Source of the DNA: Bufo bufo
Taxonomy: Eukaryota; Chordata; Amphibia; Anura; Bufonidae
Assembly (NCBI RefSeq): GCF_905171765.1
Contig: NC_053390.1
Span: forward strand, 513,591,565-513,655,564
Direction: 5' to 3'
Length of the DNA stretch: 64,000 bases
The notes beneath the pieces were generated by a model. That model saw only the letters and a list, made by a program, of their open reading frames with translations, was not told the origin of the DNA and searched no databases. The position numbers and the translations under genes are program-made. Shown here piece after piece: positions 45,057 through 56,864 of the stretch (its first letter is position 1; every line of letters starts with the position of its first letter).

Positions 45057-45583
45057 CTCCCGAGTAGTGTTGAGCGAAGCAAAGCATTCTAAGTGGAATT
45101 CGGTTGAATCCAAATTTTCTTGCGCTTCTTGGTATCGAATCAGTTTTTCCTAACATGGCAGCTGCATATGTTACAAAGTGAAAGTAAGAAGCCCGGGAAC
45201 ATGAGATCACCTACAATGCTGTGTAGCCAGCCAATCCACAGATAGCCATTCCCTGTGATGTCACATCCCTATAAAACCCTCATCCCGCACGGTCTCCGCA
45301 ATTGTCCTGTGAGCTAAACATAGAGAGAGACATAGCAGAAGCTCATATGCTAGATACAGTGCTGCTGAAGACGATTAATAGAAGAATATTGGAGAAGGGA
45401 GAGTGCATGGAGACTTATTCTGCGTTAGTTTTATTTATTTCTAACTACATTTAGTTATTCCTACATCAGCCGTAAATGTAATTGAATAGCAATAAGATGG
45501 AAGCCTTTATTATTCTAGTGCCAGCATACCAACCAATAGCATCCAGTCTGCACCCCTTAGGGGGGCCAAGTCTTAATGACGAC

Positions 45584-47286
45584 TAGAGATGGCCTTGCGG
45601 TTCGCCCGGTGGTCGTTTTGCGGCGAACTTTGCGTGTTCACGATTCGCCGAACATATGGAGATATTCGAGCCCGCCATATTCTTTTACATTGTAAAGAAC
45701 TTTGACCCATGACACATCCATCAGGTGGTACAGGACAGCCAATTGAGACGTTTCAGCACATGGACATACCCCCTACCTGATCTGGCCGCCATTTTACATT
45801 CAGTGTTTTGCCAGTGTAGGGAGAGGTTGCAGTGTGGAGCAGGGACAGGCTGTTAGGGACACCAAACGCTAGTTAATAGGGCCACAAAAGTCCTTTTAAG
45901 GACTGGTATAGGTGTGCTATCGATATGTGTGATACACAGAGGGGTGCGATATACTTATAATATACTTTTATAATGAGTCAAAAACACATAGATGTATATA
46001 GCGATCACCTGAAAGTCAGGGGCCTAGGGGCTAGGCGCCTACTAAGGCCATTTTTATATAGGGTAAGGTTCCGGACGGAGTCACTCTTATCAGGGCGGGT
46101 GGTCTGTAGTTAGGCTATCAGGGCCAGAATAGCACCCCCTTGTAGGGCAATATCAGGGACAGTTCTTTGCCCACCCTGTCCTTCAATACCACATCATAAT
46201 CTAGCCCAGGGATAGATGTTTTTTGCTTTCCCTCCGGGATTCATGGATGTGCACTGGAACCCCCCCGGATTGTGGTAGGACATATGGTTTCTGATTTGGT
46301 GCCGCCAAACACCTGATTTAGTGCCGCCGAGCACTTGTTATTGCCTACCACATCTATGCTTTTTGCTTAACTTTAATAATTTAATTTATTTTCATTTTGA
46401 AGGATATCTTTTCCATTCACACGTCCGCAAAATGGGTCCGCATCCATTCCGCAATTTTGCGGAATGGGTGCAGACCCATACATTTTCAATGGGGATGGAA
46501 TGTGCTGTCCGCATTTGCGGATCCAAATCCGCATCCGTGCTTCCGTTTCCGCCCAAAAAATAGAGCATGTCCTATTCTTGTCCGCAATTGCAGACAAGAT
46601 TAGTCATTTACTATTATAGTGCTGGCGATGTGCGGTCCGCAAATTGCGGAATGCACATTGCCGGTTCTGTGTTTTGCGGATCCGCAAAACACTTACGTAC
46701 GTGTGAATGGACCCTCATAGTGACATTATTAAAGGTTACGTTTTATATTTATGTATATTCTAATGGATTGCCTTCCTTGTACAATGTTATAATATACTTT
46801 CTATGTTAGAAAGTATATTATAGTGCATTTTTATTGTGCGACAGTTGTGTGCGGTTCTGCTGTGATACTGCAGGTATATAGAGGGACAAGCGTTATTGGA
46901 ACAAATAATTTCTACCGGTGTCATATACCAGTCCCCCCCAAAAAAAACCTGATTGAAGCGGGGTGTTATATACCAATATACTTTCATAGTGCATTTGGGT
47001 ACTGTATAGTGCATTTGCGCATGCGCGTACGCCAAAATTATATTGCCGATATTTCGCATTTAAAAAAATAATGAATGGAGATCGCAAATTCGAATTATAC
47101 ATCTGGTATGTCACTGTCCATGTTGTGGGACTATTTGTGCACTTCTAGTAATTATTTCTTGGCTGCAAATATGAGCTGAAGGTTTTTCAGGTTCGCCTGC
47201 CATTAAAATGAATAGGACCCGCCGCGAACTTGCGGTTCGTGAACATTTGTTCGCGAACCGTTCCGGCAGATGTTCGTCCATCACTG
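45584..47286. mobile_element. Nested hAT-type element with GTTCGC-rich ends
   Basis: The left end TAGAGATGGCCTTGCGG and right end CAGATGTTCGTCCATCACTG are inverted, with ATGACGAC (45576-45583) and ATGATGAC (47287-47294) as a probable 8-bp duplication (7 of 8). GGTTCGC/GCGAACC motifs near both ends recall the foldback at 28232-29324. It holds a Harbinger-like MITE at about 46407-46718. No protein. Confidence 0.75.
46407..46718. mobile_element. Harbinger-like foldback MITE (CCATTCACACGT ends)
   Basis: The ends CCATTCACACGTCCGC and ACGTACGTGTGAATGG are inverted, and the arms repeat AATTGCGGA/TCCGCAATT motifs. The exact 3-bp duplication is not clear, so the borders are approximate. It resembles 7782-7938 in its ends and inner CCGCAATTGC palindrome. 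The two opposite ORFs across it are mirror by-products. Confidence 0.75.
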
Positions 47287-47961
47287 ATGATGACCATCTT
47301 CATCTTTTGCTGTCTTTACTTCTTCCAAATCATCCTTCAAAGTTTTCATTTCCTAGAAAAGTCAGCAAGATGCATAGAGAGGAGTAGATGGATGTTCCTG
47401 ATGACATATTATCATCGATATTAGGTGATGTGCAAAAGGAGAAAAAGCAGATGGCAGAAGAAGGGCTCCCACCTGTAGGGCAGAAGAGCGCTGGGGTTGG
47501 AGAAGTGGGTATGTCATAGCTGATTAATGTTCAGTGTTCACTGTCAAATAACCTGCAGAAGATTGCAGGTAAGAACAGCAACAATCTGCATATTGTCCCC
47601 CCACCTAACCAGCCAAACCCCATACCAGCAACAGCCCCTGTTTGAAGGTGCTGCACAGTCATTAATAATGAAGAAGTACTATACAGTGCAGTCTTCATTA
47701 TTAAATTGCAGCTAATTGGGCGGTTCTTCACCGTAGCATGGCCGCACCATGTGGTCGTACCCTAAAGCAGAGTTGCCTGGATATATCTTATTTATAGAGA
47801 TTTGTAACAAATCAAATTTCTTGGCTAAGCAGCGAATTTGCAGAATCAAATTTTTCAAAACTTCGCTCATCTCTAGTCCTGAGCATTATTAGTCAAGTAA
47901 ATTGGATATCATTTACCCAGTGCATTCACTTTGCGAGAACAATGTTTACATCAATTTAGAT

Positions 47962-50030
47962 TAGAGATTAGCGAATTTCTCAAAATTTCAATTTGGCCGA
48001 TTTGCAGAATTTTTGGAAAAAATTCAGTTCGATACAAATTTATTAACGGCGAATCATGTTAAAAAAAGGCTATTTCCTAGCTGCAGAGAGCATTTATAGT
48101 GGTGCAGAACACTGTGCCTTGCAGTAACATGCATAGGGAGTCTGTTGTGGTAGTGAAACAATACTATGAGTAAGTATGACATGCAGATGACAGGCGTCGA
48201 TCTTAGAATCACTGCACACTTCACTTATTTGTGAACTCAGCCTTTCAGGTCAATGTTAGCGTCAAGAAGAAGCACACTCCTTTTACGCCATCGGCAGCTG
48301 ATTCCACATAGATGTCCACAGAACCTGTTCTAATAAACGCTTATACAAGTACTTTAGAGCCCCCTGACAGAGTGTAGAGGGTGTCAGCAGTAAGTTTGTG
48401 TTGACGTCACTGATAATTTTGCTCTTCCTCTGATTTGTCATAGCAATAACCCCAAAAAACAGATACTGTCTGTGGAGCATCCTCATTCACTCGGTCTGCA
48501 TTTGGTCAGTAATCCATCAGTATTGCTGAAGCCAAAAAAAACAGGAGTGGATCCAAAACAGAGATGACACGTGAATTTAATATTTACATGTCTTCTGTGT
48601 TTTGTACCCACTCCTGCTTTTGGCTACCAAATCATAAGCCAATTATGATGCAAAATACAGTCCATGTCATGCACACCTTACAGCTGTTACATAGACAGGA
48701 TCGGTTGTGAGTCTCATTTTTTCCTTCCTTCTGACAGATCAGAAAAAGGGTCAAATAAATGATGATGTCAGCCAGGCTGAAAGGCAAAATAGTGACCCAG
48801 TCATAAAGTGGGGAGGGTGGGAACAGCATGAGACTATGACATAGTGATGAGGTGGAAGTAGCAGGACAAAGTCTGGAGGTGAAAGAAGCCTCAGAAGAAG
48901 GCCACAGAGTGTAACAATAACAGTGTGGAGGTGGCAGCAGCAGCATCAGGAGGAGGCCACAGAGTGGCACAATGACAGTGTGGAGGTGGCAAGAGCATAA
49001 TCAGGAGGCCACAGAGTGTGGAGGTGGCTGCAGCAGCATCAGGAGGAGGCCATAGGGTGGCCCAATGACAGTGTTGAGGTGACAGCAGCATCAGGAAGCC
49101 ACAGAGTGGCACAATGACAGAGCATGGAGGTGGCTGCAGCAGCAGCATCAGGAAGAGGCCACAGCGTAGCACAATGACAGTGTGGAGGTGGCAGCAGCAT
49201 CAGGAGTCCACAGAGTGGCACAATGACAGAGTGTGGAGATCGCAGAAGCAGAAGCATCAGGAGGAGGCCACAGGGTGGCACAATGACAGTGTGGAGGTGG
49301 CAGCAGCAGCATGAAGAGACTGTAGAGTGGCACAATGGCCGAGTGTGGAGGTGGCTGCAGCAGCATCAGGAGGAGGCCACAGGGTGGCACAATGACAGTG
49401 TGGAGGTGGCAGCAGCATCAGGAGTCCACAGAGTGGCACAATGACAGGGTATGGAGGTGGCGGCAGCATCTGGAAGAGGCCACAGTGTGAAACAATGACA
49501 GCGTGGAGGTTGCAGCAGCAGCATGAAGAGACCGCAGAGTGGCACAATGACAGAGTGTGGAGGTGGCTGCAGCAGCATCAGGAGTTGGCCACACGCTGGC
49601 ACAATGACAGTGTGGAGGTGGCTGCAGCAGCATCAGGAGTTGGCCACACGCTGGCACAATGACAGTGTGGAGATGGCAGCAGCATCATGAGGCCACAGAG
49701 TGGCACAATGACAGAGTATGGAGGTGGCGGCAGCAGCAGCATCAGGAAGAGGCTACAGGGTAGCACAATGACAATGTGGAGGTGGCAGCAGCATCAGAAG
49801 TCCACAGAATGGCACAATGACAGAGTATGGAGGTGGCGGCAGCAGCAGCATCAGGAGGAGCCACAGTGTGGCACAATGACAATGTGGAGGTGGCAGAAGC
49901 AGTGTCAGGAGGCCACAAAGTGGCAAGGTGACATATTGGTGAGGTAGCATCCGCAGCATCAGGAGACCACAGAGTGGCAAGGTGACATAGTGTGGAGCTA
50001 GTCCTTCTATAACGGAGCAGGAGAACGGAA
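47962..50030 (-). mobile_element. hAT-2-type 3' fragment in inverted orientation
   Basis: The end TAGAGATTAGCGAATTTCTC at 47962 and the following 370 bp match the reverse complement of 34140-34505 (shared CAGAACACTGTGCCTTGCAG and GATGACAGGCGTCG). The similarity continues through 48330-48680 (AGAACCTGTTCTAATAAACG; GCTTTTGGCTACCAAATCAT) to the minisatellite. It therefore contains the 3' portion of a hAT-2 relative with no transposase. The far border is obscured near 50030 by a MITE-end fragment (GATGTGAACTCAGCC). Confidence 0.82.
48870..49990. repeat. Expanded ~50-60-bp minisatellite
   Basis: About 20 units with GTGGAGGTGGCAGCAGCAGC, ATCAGGAGGAGGCCACAGAG and TGGCACAATGACAG. It is the inverse complement of the short array at 33340-33740. 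Unit length varies because the CAG and AGG runs differ. All frames on both strands stay open over long distances, producing a set of overlapping repetitive ORFs that I do not consider genes. Confidence 0.92.
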
Positions 50031-50061
50031 AGGCTGAATGCTGATGTGAACTCAGCCTTAA

Positions 50062-50590
50062 AGGATAACTGTCATTTTTTTAATTTTATTTGCTAGTTTA
50101 TCATGTATACCTGAGTTAATCTGTCAATGGTGGCTAAAAGATCTGTAATTACCTTATAATAACAGCTTTCCTTAATGTCTCCAGTCCCTTTCCACTGCTC
50201 CCTTAAAAAACGTTGCTCGGGCTCATCTGTCTCCCAACTTAATGTAAACAGAAGACAGAGGGGCAGTCCTTCACACTGCATGCCTGCATTAGGCTTCAAA
50301 ATGAGGAGGCGTGTCTTTCAGTTATCCAATCTGATAGGCTGGCAGAAAGCTGCTGGCTACAGCAAGTGTGTATGGGAAGTAAGGGAAGGCAGTTTTGGCC
50401 TCAGAGAACTGCCAGAGGAGCCATCTTGAGAATATCCTCATATTGTAGGATTCAAGACAGCTAACTAAGAGGAAAACTCAAGGAAAATGGTGGTATGTTA
50501 AGAAACTAAAGATTGCTTTATGCATAATGCTGCTGCAGCAGTAACATATGCTAAAATAGATTTTTTTGATGAAAACATGACAGTTATCCT
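50062..50590. mobile_element. TTAA-flanked MITE (AGGATAACTGTCA ends)
   Basis: TTAA lies at 50058-50061 and 50591-50594. The ends AGGATAACTGTCAT and ATGACAGTTATCCT are exact inverted repeats. The interior is not strongly palindromic and has no recognisable gene; two opposing short ORFs lie in it. Confidence 0.88.
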
Positions 50591-50621
50591 TTAAGAAGGC
50601 AAAGTTATTTACTGAGCATTA

Positions 50622-51068
50622 GGCCTCATACAGACGACCGTTGTTGAGTTCCGTGTCCGTTGTTCCGTTTTCCGTGATTTTCTGCGGACCCATTGACTTT
50701 CAATGGGTCCGTTGAAAACTCTGATAATGCACCGTTTGTCATCCGCGTCCGTGATCCGTGTTTCCAGTCCGTAAAAAAAATAGGACCTTTCCTATTTTTT
50801 TCACGGACAACAGTTCGCGGACCCATTCAAGTCAATGGGTCCGTGAAAAAACACGGATGCACACAAGATTGTCATCCGCGTCCGCGCATCAGTTTTTTTC
50901 CTATCATTTGCAAGGCAAACTTGACTTAGATATTTTTTTCACTTTTCATGTCTGGTGATCCTCCAAAAATCAAGGAAGACACACGGAAACAAAAACGTAA
51001 ACGGATCACGGAACAACGGAACCCCGTTTTGCGGACCGTGAAAAAAATACTGTTGTGTGCATGAGGTC
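50622..51068. mobile_element. Harbinger-like foldback MITE with TTA TSD
   Basis: TTA is present at 50619-50621 and 51069-51071. The ends GGCCTCATACAGACGACCG and, on the other strand, GACCTCATGCACACAACAG are related inverted repeats. The interior repeats TCCGTGTCCG, CATTGACTTTCAATGGGTCC and CCATTCAAGTCAATGGGTCC palindromes. Non-coding. Confidence 0.85.
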
Positions 51069-51071
51069 TTA

Positions 51072-53596
51072 TAATGTAATTATGAATATCTGGACGGGTT
51101 TGAAGGGTGGATAGAAACTAGCATCAGTAGTATATGTTAATATAAATTTAGTTATTGATCAGGGCACTAATTTCAGAAGCAAACCCAAAATGGAAAAGAA
51201 CAGATCCTGGAGAATTCAGTGACCTCTGGCACTCCAGCTGTACTGAAATTACAACTCCCATAATCCTCTTTTCACATCTATTGGAGATACTTGAACAGCC
51301 GAGCATATGTGCATGCTGGGAGTCATAGTTCCACAGCAGCTAAGTACCAAAGCTATTACAGTATGTATCAACAATAGTAAATGTTTGAAAAAAAAAACAC
51401 ACAGTTTTTTGTGGTGCACCAAATATATTATACTGTAGCATGGTTGTATAAAACTAGATTTAGATCGCCAGCGGAAAGTCCTAGGTGCTCCATGTTAGAT
51501 GCAGCTGACACCACAAATATGTGGTGAAGATACTCCTAGATATAGCCATTGTGGAACAACTTACTTAGATGTTTACATGATACAGATTGAAAGTTTGGTG
51601 TTGACTTGTATATTAAGTAGTTTGCATGATATAAGTGGAGAAGATATAAATACACAAATTATTTATAAATTGTTGCCAACTGGTTATCACTAGAAATTGG
51701 ATGTGCACATGGGTTCCTCGTAAAAAGGGTTGAAACTGTCAATAAAACTAGCAGTTTAGGAAAATGGTGGTTTGTTAAAAGTAAAAGGCTTCCTTGGAAT
51801 TAAAGGGGTTTTTCCATCTCAACATTTCTGGCAACAATATGCCACAAATGTAAGACAGGTGCAGGTCCCACCTCTGAAAACCACTCCTATCTCCATACCA
51901 AAGCCCCTGAAGTGAAGGGAGAGCAGCTGTGCTTGCGCGGTCACCTCTCCATTTGTCACTATGGGACTGCTGGAAATAGCAGAGTTTCACTAGGCACTGT
52001 AATTTGGGAAGAAAATATATTTTATTTTTTGTTATCTTGTTTTTGTCTGTTTGTTCTGAAATGATTTAGTAAAGAGTTAAAACAATAAAGTAAAGGCGCT
52101 ATCTTTACATATACTGCATTTGTGGCAGATTTAACAAAATAATGGAGGATGTTCAGGACATAATGTGGATTTTTTTTATTATTTTGTGGCAGATTCCACT
52201 CATTGTATTGTAAGGGATGAAATCTTTCCAAAATCCATGCTAGCATTTGCATGTTCATACATGTGGATTTTCTTGTGGATTTAGTTTTTATAGAGGAGCT
52301 GTGGAAACATTCTGTGGTGTATGACCATAAACTCAGGCAAGTGTCTCCAATCTGAGGCTCTCCAGCTGTTGGGAAACTACAATTCCCAGCATGCTGAGAG
52401 CTATGTTTTACTAACAGCTGGGAAGCATCAGGATGGAATCCTCGCTGCTTAAGGCTATAGCCACACAGACACTTTTGTCAAGCAAAAAATGCAACAGCAG
52501 CCAATAGGAACATATATGGAATGGTATTCCATTGTATTTAAGGGAAATTGTCCCAATTGCCTTCCCTTTTCTTAGATCTACCTCCTATAAACAACAGTAG
52601 AAAGTAGTGATCAACTGTAATCTTCTCCTTTGCACTTTGAGGGTAATAGTCCCAATAAGGAGGTTTTCAATATAGATGGTACCTCAAACTCCATTACTCA
52701 CGTTAACAGCATTAAGTTGACCATACATATTAGATGCAGATTTTGGCGGGACTGGTCAACCATCGAACGTGTACGGGAGTCTCCTGACTCTCAGAAGATA
52801 GATTTCAATTGTCCAATTCTTTTGGTCTCGGGGAGTTAAGCTGTCAGAGGAGCATGGCAGTCACTTCTAGATTCCAAATGTATCGAGGACCTTTATATTG
52901 GTAAATGTTATCCTTGTGAGAGTTACCAGTTTAGTGCTGCCTTCTCTATTTGTGTATTGTAATGCAACTGTTGTGTGACTTTAGTTTTTGTCTTGAAAAC
53001 ATGAAAAATGGTGACCATAACCTTATGGTCATTTTCACACATTGCAAATTTGGTCACTATTTTGTATCTATCCAAAATTAGGAGTGTGTTGAAAAATAGA
53101 CACTATACATTTTTCTATGTTCTATTATACTTTTTTCTTTTTTTTTTGCATCACTAAAATTTTTTTGAGGCTATAAGTGTCATTATAAGATTATTGCATG
53201 TAGTCCTTCTATTTGTCTTGGCTGATTTTTTTGCTATTTGCTTTAGTAGAGATTCGTCATAAACCAAGGTGTACCGAAACTTAGCCCTCAAGGCTTGCTA
53301 ACAAGGCAGAATTTTACGTTTTAACACATTTAAGTTCTAGCTTGTCAGTTAGTGGATTAGACTTTTTGAGTGACATTTTTTTAGAAGGAGTTCCTTGCAA
53401 CCTGCATTTACTGCAAATCAGCTAAAGCTCTCATTGCTAGAATAGCTTGTAGGCTTTTATTATCACAACATGGTTTAATAGAGTTTTTTTTAAGCAAATT
53501 CATATTTTGAGTAAGATACTGGTTCACATGTTTGTAGATCGTCATGTGTACTGAGGCTGCCTGTAGACACATGAATGTTTGGTAGTAAAGGAACTC
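51072..53596. other. Unassigned sequence with two degraded hAT MITEs and a TTAA MITE end
   Basis: About 51226-51350 and 52338-52440 are decayed copies of the family at 16521 and 39453, with ATTACAACTCCCATAATCC, GCATGCTGGGAGTCATAG and ACTACAATTCCCAGCATGC. TTAAAGGGGTTTTTCC near 51801 looks like a TTAA MITE end without a partner. The rest shows nothing recognisable. Confidence 0.55.
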
Positions 53597-53917
53597 TATT
53601 TGGGGAGATTTATCATTTGAATAAGTCACTTTTGTGACATAAAAGGCGCAAACTGCACATTTGCGACTTTTTTTAACGACACTTCACAACCAGCTTCGCC
53701 CACTTTCCAAAAAGGATGTGTGGCATGGACATGGAGGAAGCAGAGCATGCGGCCCCGCCACATTTATCATCTTCTATGCCAGTGTTCTGGTGCAGAAAAA
53801 CACTGAAATCTAGAATTCAGTTCAGGCAAACAGACTGCTGCATGCTGCGCCTAATTTATGATGAGGCATCAATGCAGCTGGTTATCGTATGCCATCGGCC
53901 ATGATAAACCTTCCCTT
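53597..53917. mobile_element. Probable short MITE
   Basis: The segment is bounded by GGGAGATTTATCATTTGAATAA and CATGATAAACCTTCCCTTA, loosely inverted. Similar GATTTATCA ends recur at about 19465 and 63610. Borders and class are uncertain. Confidence 0.4.
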
Positions 53918-54569
53918 ATGTGTCACCACATGACATGAATGCACTATGAAGCATTTTTTTCTGTTGGATTCATCCATACTGTAGTGTATCTGAAACAAAA
54001 CTTCCAAATGCCTTTGCATGAAGTTGGAGGCACATGTAGAATCCCAGTAGAGTTTTATAGTCACCATATAACAGCTTTTGACCTTGGGGCTTAATTAAAG
54101 TAATTGCTGGAAAGCAGAAACTGTTTCAATTTCATACATAAATGATGATAAAGTTAAACAGAAATGTAGATATAACCTTTAATATAAATATAATCTGCTA
54201 GGTAAAAAGTTCAAGCCAGCAGATACAGTGTATATCACATGCATGTGACCTGTATATAAATAATGACTATGTGGGCAGTGTCCTCTTCGACCCAATCAAA
54301 ATCTACGTTTTCAGGTGAAATATGTGTTATTTAGGCTCCAATTCACCATCTTGTGAATTATGAATTATATTTTTCATGTTCTAACTTGCTTATCAGTGTC
54401 AGTATGGTATGGAATAAGCTTTTCACATGAGTCAATGCAAGTTTGATGTGGGCGTAGGAGAATGGACTGACAGTTGAAGTACATTGAGTCCATAGGTAGA
54501 TAAATCTCAACAAAGAATGCAAATGTTTTCTCTCATTAATTTAGGAGTCTAATCTGCTAAGAATGAAAG
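53918..54569. other. Unassigned sequence
   Basis: AT-rich, with no recognised repeat or coding content. Confidence 0.5.
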
Positions 54570-54577
54570 AATATAAC

Positions 54578-56201
54578 TAGAGTTGAGCGAAGTTATAAAA
54601 AATTTGATTCGGCTGCTTCGCTGAATTTCACAAAGCTCCTCAGCTGCCACGTTCATCACTGATCTCGACATCTGACATTAAGCTTGAAGCCATTCAGGGG
54701 TTAATCAGGGTTAAAAATGAAAAAAGAAAAATCATACTCACCTCATCCTTTTGCTCGTGGAGAGAACGTCGCGGCCATCTTGATTGAAGAAACATCATCA
54801 TCACATCCTCACATTGGCCGGGTGCGATAGACATGTTAATGATATGCAATATAAATGATAAGTAAATGCAAACAAAATATGTAAAATATCTCAATTTATT
54901 CAGTATCGAGTACTGCCACGCGCAGAACTACATGCAATTTCACTCCTAACGTACAAGCCACTCTAATTGAAAAAAACCAGTCAGATAACTAGCAAAATGT
55001 CTTCAAGGAAAAAAAATATAAGTCCAATTGCACTGACTTATTACTCCACCCACGACTTCAGAGGCTTAACACATGCGCTATACCTACAGTCAGATGCCTA
55101 CGGCAGGCAAGGCAGCTGTGCAGGCAGATTCATGTTCATGTTTTTTAGTGACACACAGAGTTGAAGGGAAATAGTGAAATCGAAGAAAAGAGGTGGAGTG
55201 GAAAGCACAAGGGGAAGTAATGCTAGAGATGAAGAGACAGTCTTGGGCTCTTGCGAGAGGTAGGCTTGGGCACTTGAAGGAGGCGGTCCTGAGCTCATGA
55301 AGCCATTGGTGATACCCTGCTGGGCACTTTGCACATAATTTGCATACTGAATAAAGTGTATTTTCTTGGAGTTTGAAAGTACATATAAAGATAACAAAGT
55401 TATGGTTTAAACGATGTTAAATGGATATACATTGCACTGGCATTGCTTACACATAGCAGAAGTAGATTACAGATTCCCTTTAGAAAACCTTTTTTTTCCA
55501 TTGTAAAAACGCTTTTCAATGAAAAAAAAAAATTGTAAAAATAAACCCTCCACCACATATTTGGTATTGCAGCCTCTGTAACGACCTACTCTACACAATT
55601 AGCATACAACTTATCCTGAACGGTGAATGTTGTAAAAAAAAAAGAAATGCCAGAATTGCTTTTTTTTGCTTATTCACTACCTAAAAAAGTAATGAAAAGT
55701 GACCAAAAAGTGTTTTGCAACCCAAAATAGTACCTATGAAGACTAAAGTCATCCCACAAAAAATCAAGCCCTCATGCAGCTTTGTAGAAAGAAAAATAAA
55801 TGAGTCTTGGGATGCTGTGATGCAAAAAAGTCAAATTTAATCGCTGTAATCGTACCGACCAAGACAATTAAGTCCCTAGCGTATGAGCCTCTTGTCACGT
55901 CTTTCCCTATGCTCAGTTCACAGGACAGTAGTGGAGACTGTGCAGGATCAGGATTTTGTAGGGCTGTGACATCACAGGGGATGACTAACTGCAGATTAGC
56001 TAGCTGCACGGCATTATAGGTGATCTCGTATTACCAGGCTTGTCTCTTCTACACTTACTTTCAATTTTTAACACGTCAAGCCTCTATTTTAGGAAATCTG
56101 GTTCATTACCATGAAACACGAGGAAATTCAGTCTTGTTTAGAATCTGAGTTTTCCTAAACTTCAGAACGAAATTCTGCTTCGGATGCTTCACTCAACATT
56201 A
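54578..56201. mobile_element. Non-autonomous hAT-like element (TAGAGTTGAGCGAAG end)
   Basis: The left end TAGAGTTGAGCGAAG and right end GCTTCACTCAACATTA are imperfect inverted repeats of the hAT-2 terminal type. The adjacent 8-mers (AATATAAC and TCTACAAT) do not match, so the pairing of these two ends is probable, not certain. Inside, 55545-55860 resembles the interior of the TTAA elements (CACATATTTGGTATTGCAGCC), so a further fragment is nested. No transposase. Confidence 0.55.
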
Positions 56202-56860
56202 TCTACAATATAAAAAAATATATAAATTGCTTGTTCACTAAGCCCTAAATTGCATACAGGGGGAAGGGGTTAAAAACGAAAACAATAATTCTGGAAAAAA
56301 GGAAATAATAACTGTGTGAAAACATTTATAGGTGTTCAACAAGTACATAAAGGGCTCATGCACACAACACTTTTTTGGCTCCATTTTGTATGGAGGCTTA
56401 ATAGGACTCTAATAATAGAGCAGATGCCCTCTATAAGACCTCCATATGTCTCCTATTTCATGCAGAGACTATATATCTGACTCTGTATGCATGTATTCTC
56501 TTCTAGAAGTACTAATTGATAAGTCTTTCTATTGTTTTAAAATTGTGCATGCAAAAATAAATGAGAGTTAATACCCTCTCAGATAAATTATATATCACCT
56601 CTCCTTGTTCTGATTGACTTCTGTGTATATGCATAAGCCCACCACAACCTAAGAGGAAGTGGATGAAGAAAGAGCTGCTAAGAATAGAATAATTTTAAAC
56701 TATATGTAACCCACCAATGAGAAACATTTCTACACATATTTTAGTTTGGGGCAAATTAATTTTAGACCTTAGACACCAGGCAGGCAGTAATGTGAGTGAA
56801 TACAATCTCTGTTCAACACTGAAGAATATACTGATGTTATACAAATAGCTAACTTGCCAA
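56202..56860. other. Unassigned sequence
   Basis: No recognised features apart from a GGGCTCATGCACACAACAC block near 56352, which may be a lone Harbinger-like MITE end. Confidence 0.5.
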
Positions 56861-56864
56861 ATAA

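Larger units (their letters stand above)
45065..47875. mobile_element. Non-autonomous hAT of the hAT-2 type with a nested hAT element
   Basis: The left end TAGTGTTGAGCGAAGC and right end ACTTCGCTCATCTCTA are inverted. The 8-bp flanks CTCCCGAG (45057-45064) and GTCCTGAG (47876-47883) agree at 6 of 8 positions. Its left part resembles the hAT-2 5' end (AACATGGCAGCTGC, CTGTGATGTCACA, CCCTATAAAACCCTC TATA-like box). It has no transposase. Another hAT-type element occupies 45584-47286. Confidence 0.8.

Noticed and set aside
48632..49947. Stack of overlapping ORFs on both strands
   Set aside because: They are by-products of a minisatellite with CAG/AGG-rich units. The peptides repeat with the DNA unit and exist on both strands.
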